Shown in pieces: positions 12,443 to 23,092 of a stretch of DNA of 45,974 nt. Below the pieces are notes generated by a model. The model was not told where the DNA came from. It saw nothing but the letters and a program-made list of their open reading frames with translations, and made no database searches. Location of the stretch: the NCBI GenBank assembly GCA_048213135.1, contig PS015653.1, forward strand, positions 1 to 45,974, given 5' to 3'. Each line of letters opens with the position of its first letter. The first letter of the stretch is position 1. The position numbers were made by a program, and so were the translations under genes. The DNA is from Reclinomonas americana ATCC 50394. Lineage: Eukaryota > Jakobida > Jakobea > Jakobida.

Positions 12443-12580
12443 TGCATACACACACAGACAAACACAGACACAGCGTCAGTGCGTCGGTGCGTGTATGCGC
12501 ACACACGCCTGTGAGTGTTTTGATTGGTCGCAGTGAATGAATCCTCTCACTTTACTTACTCTTCATCGTTGTGTGCACTC
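12443..12580. promoter_or_regulatory. Divergent spacer (kinase-phosphatase / CinA-NMNAT genes)
   Basis: A 138-bp gap lies between two divergent start codons. It is CA/TG-rich (12450-12510), followed by a short T-rich stretch. No named promoter element is visible. Confidence 0.4.
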
Positions 12581-14533
12581 ATGGAGCAGCCGAGCATCGT
12601 GCACCGCTTCCTTACGCGACTGTATGAGAGCGGAGTGCGCGCAGTGCTCAACATTACTGGTGTGTTTGTGTGTGTGCGATGCATCCCAGTTGTCTCGCTC
12701 TCACGCCACAGTGAGCAGGTGGTGGCAGTCGCACAGTGTCATCACTCGTCTCCACACCCGGTTGCTCCGCGTTCCTGCTCGACGCACGAGTGTCATACGC
12801 TGCAGCGGCGACCACAGAAGTGCTGGGATGTGTGCCAGTATCGGTGTGACTCTGTGCTCTCTATCTCCTTCTCTCTGCCTGCGTCTCACCAACCATCGCG
12901 ACAGTACTCCTCCAGCGAAGTGGCGGCACTAATGGCACAGCGAGCGTACGAGAGTGCAGTGCGATTGACACGAGCTGGCGATGAGCAGACTGTGGATGTG
13001 GTGCATGTGGTGCAACAGGCGGATCGACTGCTGGGAGTGGGAGCGACGTGCGCGTTGGTGTCGAGTCGACCGAAGCGTGGCGAGCACCGGTCTGTGTGCG
13101 CGGGAGAGAGTGCGGGGTTGGGGGGAAAACGAGTTGTCTTCTCATGACGACGCACAGCGCGCACATGGCGATCCGTGCGGCGCATGCCGTGTACCACCAC
13201 ACGGTGACGTTGGCGAAGGATCAGCGGAGTCGCGTGGACGAGGATCACGTGGTGAGTATGCTGCTGCTGCGCGACATTGGGCGACGCGCACTGCCGCCAG
13301 ACACGCCGGAACTGTTGGAGTTTGAGGCCTATGCGGCGAGCCTGGCCCTGCCCGACGACGTGTCGGAGGAGCACACGGAGAGCTTGGACGGTGTGCAGGA
13401 TGTGACGACGAGGAGGAATGCCCCCGACGATGATCTCGGCAGCCACACTTCTGTGGTCGTCGTTCCGCGCGGTGGCGTGCCGACAATGCCGGTGGCTCGC
13501 TACCCGTTGGGTGCAACTCGCGACTGCGACCTGTTGGTGTTTGCCGGATCGTTGTTGCGTCGACCTGCCGATGCTTTCTCTTTTGCTTGCGCCGCACAAA
13601 CTCATCTCCTTCGCAGTAACCCCGTACACCGCGGTCACATTGTTGCGTTTGGGCACACCCACTGTCTTCAATTCCCCCCACCTTCTCACGTCTTCTCGCC
13701 GCGCACAGTTGTTGGCAGAGGCCGCACGTCGAAAAGTGCAGCAGCCAGGTTTCGTACGCCTGCGTCGTGTGTTCACAACGCCCGCCACTGACTCCGCCTA
13801 TGCAACAGGAAAGCGCATGGATATTGTGTACGAGCTCAGCATTGTCAATGCCGACAAGCCGCCGCTGGAGTCTGCCGACATTGCGAGTCGTCTGGCCAAT
13901 TTTGCAAACGAGCAGCTGTACGAGTCGACCGAGGGTCAGTGGGCGTGTGTTCCTTGTCCACCATCGGCGCTGTGTGTGTCCTCACTTCTACTACAAAGCT
14001 GCTGGCGCCGTGGTGGCGCTCACCAGTGAACCACTGTTCACTCGCAAGGCTGCGCTCTTTCCCGGCGCTTGGTTTGTGGTCGGAATCGACACGGCTCTGC
14101 GGCTGCTCGACGTCAAGTTGCGTCGTCGCTCTCGGAGGTTTTCCGCCGTGGGAGATGGCTGCTCATCCTCACTCCATACACAGATACTACGGCAACAGTG
14201 AGGCGGCACTCGTGCACGCCCTGGCCGATGCACGCGCTCTCGGCATTCGATTCGTGGTCGGCGGTCGATACAGCGCCAGCGCACGAAACACGGCCACACT
14301 GACCGATGGTGCGTGATATCTCCCCCCACCTCTGCATCGACTGCCGAATGCTGACTGTGGACACAGCGCCCACGTTCCTCGACGCCTCCATTTTGCGACC
14401 GCCGGTCGGCTTTGAGGATATGTTTGTGGGGTTAAGCGAGGAGGAGTTCCGCGTTGACCTGTCGTCGAGTGCACTGCGGGCACAGCACCAGCAACCACCA
14501 CCACCACCAGTGGCAGCAGCAGCAGCGCAGTGA
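12581..14533 (+). CDS. CinA-like amidase domain fused to NMNAT-type nucleotidylyltransferase
   Basis: Ten exons (12581-12659, 12716-12843, 12905-13089, 13158-13553, 13617-13641, 13709-13748, 13809-13934, 13999-14116, 14184-14308, 14367-14533) keep phase and give 462 residues. Residues 1-~165 match the CinA C-terminal family of eukaryotes: NITAGGGSRTVSSLVSTPG, LLDARVSYAAAATTEVLG, SSSEVAALMAQRAYESAVRL and ALVSSRPKRGEHR. The second half is a nucleotidylyltransferase alpha/beta-phosphodiesterase fold: LLVFAGSFNPVHRGH (the HxGH ATP-binding motif), VYELSIVNADKPPLE, LFPGAWFVVGIDTALRL and EEEFRVDLSSSALR. Plants and fungi carry related proteins of this two-domain type, thought to act on pyridine (nicotinamide) nucleotides; the exact substrate is inferred. 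Three donors are GTTGCG. The tail is Gln/Pro/Ala rich. It converges with COMMD9, 75 bp apart. Confidence 0.88.
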
Positions 14534-14608
14534 AAGTAATGCCAAACCACATCATTCACTGTTGACCACACAGCAGCACATGCACGCACGCCCGCCAGCG
14601 TCGTTTGC

Positions 14609-15392
14609 TCATTTCAGTGTATTGAGCTGCGTGCGAATGTCGCCGAGCCCATTCAACAGCGCCTGCAACGTCTCACGCGTCATCTCAAACGTCACATTCT
14701 GCACCGGTGGCACCACTCCACTCTTGGTCGGGTTGGTCAGCGTCTACACGGCCACGTGAGCACCACAACAAACGACTCACAAAGCAAAGGGGGGGAAGAA
14801 TTTACCTTGAGCGACAGCAACACAGCCGGTGCCGCCATGCGTCCAACCAACTGCGACGCCGCTCGCACGTCCACTCGCCAGTCAAAGTCCACCAGTCGCG
14901 GGAACGACACTTGCGTCTGCGCAGCACACGGAGGATCAACGCGCGCAGCGCTCGTCGGAACTTCATCTCACAAGGCAAGGAGGACCTGAATGGACTCCTC
15001 TCGCCACTCTTGCCGATGCGCCCACAGAATGTCACCAATGAGCGCACGCAACCGCGGCTCAAACTCAGCCGACAGCGCCGCATTCGCACACTCGGCGCCA
15101 GAGCCGACCTCTGACTCGGCCGCATACTGCGACTTGCCAATGCACTCTTGAATCGCGTGAATCAACTGTGAGAGAGAGAGATGAGTGTGCGGCGTGTCTC
15201 TCATGAGCATGATGTGTGTGTGTGTGCAACTTGCAGAGTGCTAGGCTCATCGGCGCCCAGTTGCTCGGCGACTGCGGAGACAAACTCGGCCGGAGGTGCG
15301 CGATCATGTCGACACGAGAAGGCCTTGAGAAAGAGCCGGTCCACAAACGACTTGCTCGGTGCCGACAGCAGCGCCAACAGTGCACTCTCCAT
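14609..15392 (-). CDS. COMMD9: COMM domain-containing protein 9
   Basis: Start MESALLALLSAP at 15392, stop TGA 14609-14611; four exons, about 190 residues, close to the ~198 of human COMMD9. The C-terminal COMM domain is diagnostic: VSFPRLVDFDWRVDVRAASQ then GRMAAPAVLLSLK, and VTFEMTRETLQALLNGLG followed by DIRTQLNTL. This parallels the LPRLVDLDWRVDIKTSSD and ETLDTMLDGLGRIRDQL segments I know from COMMD9. The N-terminal half is helical (LIHAIQECIGKSQYAAESE). COMMD proteins assemble the Commander complex, which recycles membrane cargo from endosomes together with Retriever and CCDC22/CCDC93. The start lies only 80 bp from the divergent Rab-like gene, so the two endomembrane genes share a promoter. 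Confidence 0.88.
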
Positions 15393-15472
15393 TTGCGTCC
15401 TCACACACACAAGCACACACACGCGAGGTACGTATTCCTCCGTTGATCTTCCATTCACTGTCTCTGTGTTTC
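15393..15472. promoter_or_regulatory. 80-bp divergent promoter of COMMD9 and the Rab GTPase gene
   Basis: Only 80 bp separate the two divergent ATGs, including a CA-rich run. Both genes encode endomembrane-traffic proteins, so shared expression is plausible but is inferred from position alone. Confidence 0.5.
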
Positions 15473-18400
15473 ATGGCGTCGCAGCGCACACTGTCTGTCG
15501 GCGACGACCCATCTGAGGCGCACAAGGAGGCCGCACGCGCTCGTGCACTGCAGGAGCATGGTCTCTGTTCACACGCGCACAGACTCTCTTACGCACTCTC
15601 TGTCTCTGACACTTTGCGACACACAGGTCGTCTGCCTGCTCCGGCCAGTGCAGCGGCGCCTCCTCCTCCGCCTCAAGCTGCATCGTCGTCGTCGGCGAGT
15701 GAGAAGAGACCGCCTCGTCGCGGTGGCAATCGCTTCTCGGCCAGCAGTCTCAATGGGAACCCCATGACGGATGCCAAGCAGCTCAAGGAGTTCATCAACG
15801 TGTTGCTGGCCGAGAACCAGGAGATGGAGGCGCAGTTGGTCGAGGCAGGAGGTGAGTGTGTGTCATTGTCTCTCACACAGTGCATCACACTCTCATCTTG
15901 GTGATAGAGTTTGGAGTGCAGCTGACGCGGTCGCTGGAGGAGGTGCGAGAGCGATTGCGTGCGGAGAGTGAGGCGCTGGCGGCGGAGACTGTCAAGGTCT
16001 GTCGTTGCCGCGTTGGTGCTGGTGTGTGGCTGTGGTGTTTGGCTCAGCAACACGGCACAGCGCCGGGAGCTGGAGAACCGGGTACGAACGCAGGACCTCG
16101 ATCTGGTGTCGGCTCGGGAGGATGTCGAGTCGCTGAAGGAGGTTCCGTTCTTGCTTGCCCCCCCTGCTGGTGTGGTCCTCTCGCTGACACTGTGTGCACG
16201 CACAGGCGTTGAACCAGACGCGTATTCAGCTGAATCGGGCGGAAATGACGCTGGAGGCCAGCGAGGAGGCCAAGCAGGAGATGAAGGAGGAGTTGGACAT
16301 TGAGGCGCGCCGGCATGCGCAGGCAGAGAAGGCTCGCTTGCGTATCGCGCAGCTGGAGACCGAGGTGTGTGACACGCACAACTTCCTCCTCTCGAGCGCA
16401 AGTGTCTGATTTGTGGGGCAGCTGGAGGCTGCTCGGGCCGCGGTCCGTGAGCGCGACGAAAACATGCAGCGTCTCACCTGGCGTGTGGACTCGCTGGAGG
16501 AGACCAGTTGCGTGTTGAACTCTGTGGGTACGAGCCATGGTCGCTCTCTGACATTGGCCGGGTTCCTGTTGCAGAGCGCACCGAGGTTCACCAAGTGGAG
16601 AAACTGGAGGCATCGTGTTCGGTACGTGTCGGTGGTGCACGTGTTTGCAGTCGCGCGTGCATGCAGCGAACGTCCTAACACCTGCCGGTTGTGTACAGGA
16701 ACTGAAAGCCATGCTGGCGGCACGGGAGCACCGCATCACGAGTTGCGCCTGCTCGCATTGTAAAAACTCTTGTTTTCCGTCGTCGTCTTGCCAACATTGT
16801 GTGTGGCACAGTGTACGAGCAGGATGTGCAGGCGTTTACTGCCGAGCAGGCGCGCATGAACGGAGAGTTGCAGGCCAGAGACGCCGAGCTGACGGAGCTT
16901 CGCATTCAGCTGGCAGCCGCCGCGGCTGCACCGGCAGCCGACTCGCCAGCGGTACCGCGCGAGCGCCGTCGCGTGCCACAGCAAACCGATGCGGTGCGTC
17001 GTAAGTTCCTTACCAGAAGCGTCATGATTACCTGCATAGTTTTCTAATCGGCGTGCATTGTGTGCAGGGTGTGGGCTCCTCGCCAGCGGGTTCGTGTGCG
17101 ATCGTTACTCCGCTGTGTGTCTTTTTTGTAGTGTACTCACTTGTCGGATCGACCAGTGCACGACCGCTCCATTGCGCCCATGCATGCGCGCACATGCTCC
17201 TTCCTGCCCTACCTGTCGGCGTCGTCCATTTTGTCGGAAACCGTCACGTTTCATGTTGCGTCGAGGCGGTGGTCGTTGCGTGTTGCTCCTTCTCCGTGCC
17301 TCATTTTTCGGCTGTCGTGTAGGAGCATCCGGCTCCTGGCACCGAAAACATTGTCGACGTGGCGATCCTGCTGATCGGCAACTCTGGTGGTGAGTGCAGC
17401 ACGTGTGTGTTTTGCGTTTGTGTGCGTGGCATGCTGAAGCGCGAACAGTCGGCAAGAGTCAGTTTGCTCGCAAGTTTGCATTCGGGAACGCTGCTATTGA
17501 CGCACCGAAGGCCACCCTCGGCGGTACGCAACTCTTGTGCTCTGTGCTGTTGCTCTGCATGATTGTCTCACGCGCGCATGCATCTTCATGACGCACAGTG
17601 GAGATGTACACGTAAGTCGTCTCGGTTTACTTCCTTCTCTCTCTGCTGTTGCCAACACTGGTTGGGTGGATGACGCAGATTGTACATGACGTTGCCGGAG
17701 CCCGACAATCGAACCATTCGAGTGCGAGTTGCGCACCGTCACTCTTTTTACATGCGTGCACTTTTCCGGGGCAGTTGACCCACTCTTAACCTCTTCTTCC
17801 ACAGCTCGTCGATACTATGGGTGCGGTGGAGCATCCGTCAAAATCCTCTCCCTGTTCTGCTCGCTCCCGTTCTCACAGTGGCTGATCACGTGCAGGCTCC
17901 GATTCCAACCTGTCGCTGGTCGGCAGCTACTTTAACCACACACAGAGTGCACTCCTGATGTTCGACGTAACTGATCGCCGATCCTGGCTCTCCCTCGAGG
18001 GCTGGCTGGTCAACTCGTTGCGCGAGGGTCAGCGCCGCAACGCCGGCAATTTTATCGTCTCCTATGCTGTCGCCAACAAGGTTTGTTCGTTTGTTTTCAG
18101 CGAAGACACGCTCGGTTGTTCACGCACCGGGTGCATGCAGAGTGACACGGTGAGCTCGGGCAGCAAGACCTGTCGTGTGGCTGCCGATGAGGTGCAACTC
18201 TTTGAACAAAAGCACTCGCTACGATGGTGAGCTTGCAACTTTGTGCCTATCATGCCCCTCCGCTCTAATCACACGCACGCATGCACGCGCACAAACAGCG
18301 TCGAGTGCTCAGCGGCGAGTTACGACGCTCGTGAAGTGCGTCGCATTGTCTGCGACGCCGTGCTGCAGGTGCTCATGCGGATGGACTTGAGCATGGTCCC

Positions 18401-18680
18401 GGTGGGAGGAGCAGCTGCCCACGCCCGGTCAACTTCTATGGCGGCCCACGCCCGGACGACTTCCATGGCCACCTCCACCACCGGGTCGTTTGGGGTGTCG
18501 ACAAGGTCTGTCGAATGTGTGACTGATTCCGCACTGCGCTGGCAATCAATCGACTGCTCACGTGCACTCCACAGGGAAATGGGCACGAATCCGCTTTGCG
18601 CGGCCGATGACGATGGTCGGGTGCACTTGGACGCCGAAGACGACGTCAAGGAGGAGCAGGACCGTCGCTGTGCTTGCTGA
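15473..18680 (+). CDS. Coiled-coil Rab-family GTPase with C-terminal CxC (RASEF/Rab45-like layout)
   Basis: Starts MASQRTLSVGDDP at 15473 and ends RRCAC, TGA 18678-18680. After a Pro/Ala/Ser-rich head comes a long coiled coil (KQLKEFINVLLAENQEMEAQ, RRELENRVRTQDLDLVSARE, MTLEASEEAKQEMKEEL, DENMQRLTWRVDSLEE), then a Ras-superfamily GTPase. G1 is GNSGVGKSQFARKF, the switch I Thr lies in ATLGVEMYT, G3 is VDTMGSD, G4 is ANKSD, and G5 is ECSAA. Hydrophobic core segments such as SALLMFDVTD fit Rab. The tail ends in CxC, the Rab geranylgeranylation signal. In G3 the usual Gln after DTAG is Ser, so intrinsic GTP hydrolysis may be weak. Large coiled-coil Rabs (RASEF/Rab45, Rab44, CRACR2A) have this order, but no EF hand is seen here. 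Exons between 17060 and 17330 are uncertain. Confidence 0.85.
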
Positions 18681-18740
18681 GCGACGTGCGTGCACGTGTG
18701 TACAAAGTTGTTTCTTTTCTTTCTGTACACTGTGCCATCA

Positions 18741-21700
18741 TCATGTCCAACGTGATGAGAGGGCCGCTGATAGTGTTGGGCTCTGTCGCCGTGGCGCCCC
18801 AGCGTCGTCTTCGTCGTCCGTTGTCGACAACAAATCGCCACCCTCCATATCCTCCAATGAGTCATCGTCACCCGAGAGGCGCAACTCGGGCGACGTCACC
18901 AGCGCATTCAGTTGTGCATCCAGTGTGGACGCTGCGGCCGGTGTCACAGGAGACAGCGCGAAGGTTGAGTCGGTGTCAATGTCGGATACCGAGTCCGAGT
19001 CGAGTCGTTGCTGCAGACGGACATACGCAAATGCACAGTTAATTCAAAATGTGCAACGCGATACGGTGACCGCACGGTCTCCACTGACCCGACTGCCCGA
19101 TGCATGCAGATAGGTCGACGGCAGAGCACGTCGTCGTGCCTCTGCTCGTGCAGAATCCTCGTCGAGCTCGTCAGCCAACTGCTGCAGGATGGCCGACACA
19201 TTCTCATCCAGCTCATCGTCCTTCGGGTCGTCAATGGTATCACCATCGCCGTCGTCCGGCAGTGGGTGCGACGTCAACACACTGGTCACACTGTGCGTGG
19301 AAACATCCGCAGATCTGCCACCAGTGGAAGACACCAGTGTGCGCCGTGTCCTTCGCAAATCGTCGAGGATCGCGTCCAGCCGGTCGTTGGCCAGCAATCC
19401 CGACGATGACGACGAGAGGGACGACCCGCTGCTAGACGTGGCACCAGTCACCGACATGAGCGGCACTCCACTTGCTCCACCACCACCACCACCACCACCA
19501 GCGCTCAGCAGCGACTGCTGTTCGAGATCCGAGAATGTGTCGATTCTGTCGTCGCGCAGCGCAGCGGCCATCGTCGTCGTTGTGGTTGTCGTAGTCGTTG
19601 TGGTTGTTGTCGCTGCATCTCCAGTCCATCGCTGTCGAATGGCCGCAGTTTCACGACGGAATCGCTGCGTGCTCTCAATGATCTTGTCCAGCACATGCTC
19701 GTCGTCATCGTCATCGTCCTTGCTGTCTCTGCCGTGACGCGCGCCAGCTGCTCCGAAAGTCCCCTCCGCAGCGGTAGCTGTGGACGAGAACGAGTGCTCC
19801 AGCGGCCACCCCCGTGCTGCCGACGACGACACGGACGACAGTGACTGGCGCGCCAAGTCAATGTCGGTGCTGCCGAGATGAGCCATGCCTGGCGATGCGG
19901 TGGTGGAGCCCAGTGGGAACTGTTGCATGAGGTCGTCGACCACATCGCTAAGTGCCTCGCTCTGTTATTCAAGATGGTGAGGAGGGGGAGGCAGGAGACG
20001 CGCTGCACGCCGTGTACATGAGTACGTACATGCATCGAGAGGTGGTCGTCCATGGAGGCGGCATCGTCAGCTGGTGCTGCCGCGCTGTAGCGATTGCTCG
20101 CACTCGACGAGCGCTGCACGAAGTTGCATCGCCCAGTGAGACACATTCGAACGGGCAGAAAGAACTCCCCATTATGCGTGTACGTACAAGCACATGGGAG
20201 GTCGGCGCCGCCGACATGCGATAGCGCGAGGCACGAATGTCACGCACGAGGGAGTCGAGCTCGTCAGAGATTTGCATCGGGTCAGAATCGCTCTCAGAGA
20301 GTGATTGTGGATCTGTGACACGTTTGCGTGAGTGAAAACGTGCATGTTTCGTCGGAAGAACAGTTGAGTAACGCACAGAGGTTGAGAGAGGCAGCCATCG
20401 AGGACGACGAACTGGAACCAGGCAACGATGGAGCGTCGTCGACAAGTGAAGCCACCCGCCGACTGTCGGCCTCCACACGTTGCAGGAGGCGAGTTGTTCG
20501 GGCCTCCAGTTGTTGCAACGCTTTCGATGCATTGCTGTACACGGGGCGTTGGCGATCCACTTGTGACAGAAGTGACTCCTGCGCGGCGAGATGAGCAACC
20601 ACGCACTTTGCATCGACTGGGGTGACTGTGCACGTAACCATGCTGTCGGCACCCAACGATTGCAACGACAGCGAATCGCTCTCATCAACCTCTGTCGACT
20701 GCGTCTGCGGCGGCGGTGACACGAGTGGCGGTGGTGCGGCTTCTGCAGTCACCAGCACATGGTGATACATCAGCGACAACAATCTGTATGCAACTGAAAA
20801 CAGGCCTTCACGAATAGCCGCACCGCCAGTTGTGGTCGTTTGGGGCGTTGGAGGCACTGCGAGGGCGTCAGCAAATCTGTGCGTGTCCACGAACGAACAT
20901 CATGCACGCAGTACTCACCATCTGCTCGAGCCGGGGCGCGATCAGGTGTCGGTGCGGCCGGCGAAGCAACGCCTCCTGCATCAAGCTGCGTCGGTCCAAC
21001 AGCAACCACCAAACCTTCACATCATCTCTCACCTCCTGCAACTCGCGGCGATGGAGTCTTTGGTGGGAGCGTTGAGAGAAGTACTGGCGATGTGGCGACA
21101 TCCACTGCCGCTGGTGTCGTCGTCTGCGGTGGCGACACGCCGACGTCACGAGTGGGCGGTGATGGTGGCACTGCATCCTTGTTGTCACCGAGTGTTGTCG
21201 TCTGCAGTGCGCCGTCGCCAGTCTCTCCCGCCTCCACTCGGCCATGCTCCTCGGTCTCCACCGTCTCCCTCTCGACAACAGCAACGTCGTCGGTCGCGGA
21301 CAGGTCGAACCGAATGCTGCGCAATCGTTGTTGATGTAGCTGCTGCTCGCGTATTCTGGTCGACACGAGTGCTGCGCAAAAGAGTGTGAAAACACTGCAT
21401 TGCTAATTGTGGCGACACTTACGACGCAGATCGCACCTGGTGGTGTCTTGTCCACAACCTGCACGACTTCTGCATCGTCCACGCTCTGTCGGGCCACCAC
21501 ATGGCGATCGCCTGCACCGAGGAAAGGAGAGCACACAGCGTCGGTCTCCACTGCTGGCGACGACAAGCAATGTCTCACTGCCACGCGACTCTTATCCACA
21601 AACACGCGTTCGAAGGCATCGCGCAAGAGAGCGCGCTGGCGAGCACGGTCGATCACTTGAGTGGTCGACGAGGCAGTGACGGACGACACGGCCACGCCCT

Positions 21701-22964
21701 CCTTCATCACTCGTCGTCTCGACTGCTGTGTCATTTGTTCCAGTGTCTCCTTGGTCTCTTCGGCACTCTGGGTCGTCATGTGAGAGAGAGGAAGAAACGG
21801 AAGAAAAATCGGAAGAACATCACACGATCACCTTGGCGGCCTGTTCGCGACGCACTGCCACGCGTTCGCGATCCTTGGCCACCATGGCCTGCTCGAGCTG
21901 CATCTGAGCCTGCTTCTTCAACCGAGCTGCGTCTGCCTTCCGCTGGCGCTCCGCAGCTTCGTCTGCCGGCACCACATTTCCATCGACCAGTCCATGCAAC
22001 GCGTGCAAGTGTGTGTGCGCAAAATCGCGTTGTGCCGGCACCGTGTGGCGCGACACGGTCACTCGCGTGCCCGACGAGACGTACGACACGGAGCTCGGCA
22101 CCTCCGGAGGCACAACAAACGCGGCCAACACGGCCTCCTTTTCGCGCTGCGCCTCGGCCTGCGATTTGTCGACAGGGGTCAGCGGCCAGCAGGCAAGACG
22201 CCAGCACCGACGACGCAACAATGAGCTTGGCGCGCACATCCTCCTCGAAACGAGAGCGAGCACGCGCCTGCGCCAGCTCCCGCTCCTGCCGATGTGCCTC
22301 GCTGTACTCTTCCTCGAACTGTGTCGCGAACTCAGCGGAGCAGATCTACTCGATAGAAAGATGCATGATCACGCACCACTGCGGCTGCCGACGACCCTCG
22401 AGAATCGGCACGCTCGTACCACTGCTGCCACTGCTCGTTCTCCACCTCAGCGCTCCGGGCCTGCGTGGAGTGCAAATGACACTGCGTGGGTGCGATCGCT
22501 CATCACAGAACAGGGAGGAGCGAACCATGGACTGCTGCACGTGAACGGCCGCTGCAAAGGCGCCATTGGCTCGCCGCCTCTCGGCTGCCGACACTGCAGC
22601 GCCGTCGGCGGCGACTTGCGCCGTGCGCTCGTCGATCATGGCCAACTGTCTCGCGATGAGTGGAGAAAGGAAGGGAAAGAGTGACAGGGGGGTGGCACAC
22701 GTACCGCCACACGCTCACGCTGCGCATGCTTGAGCTGCTGCTTCTCGTTGCGGGTCTTGTTGAGCCGTTCGCGGGCACGATCGCGTTCTTGTTGGCGCAC
22801 CTGTTGATCGGCGATGACGATGAAGATGATGATGGTGATCGACAGCACACGTGCACACACACGCATGCGCCTACCTCCTGTAGCCTCCTCTTGCGTCGTG
22901 TCAGCTCGATCTCTCGCCGATACGCCTCCTCCTCAGCGGGGCTGAGGACCACAAACTTCTCCAT
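18741..22964 (-). CDS. CEP295: CEP295/Ana1-like centriole elongation protein
   Basis: Starts at ATG 22964 (MEKFVVLSPAEEEAYRREIE), stop TGA 18741-18743; probably about 1,000-1,200 residues. The N-terminus follows the order of human CEP295: an LSP-EEA motif, a basic RRKRRLQE run, VRQQERDRARERLNKTRNEK, an Arg/Gln/Glu-rich helix (EEEYSEAHRQERELAQARAR), then THLHALHGLVD and a KADAARLKKQAQMQLEQAM helix. CEP295 (Drosophila Ana1) is needed to convert and elongate centrioles. Downstream the protein is Ser/Thr-rich and acidic with further helices (LLSQVDRQRPVYSNASKALQ, DELDENVSAILQQLADELDE) and a run of 13 Thr near 19575-19612. I did not find the C-terminal ALMS motif expected of the family. Orthology is inferred from the N-terminal 200 residues; the C-terminal part could in principle be a second gene. 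It converges with the Rab gene (60 bp). Confidence 0.68.
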
Positions 22965-23092
22965 ACAAAGCTTGAAAATCGTTTCGCGCGCTTTTTTTGC
23001 CAACACCCGGGACAACGAAGCAACGACCGGCAGCAGAGGAGAGAGAGAGTACAACAGAGTCTACACGTTGCTATTCATTGGTGTTGCTCATT

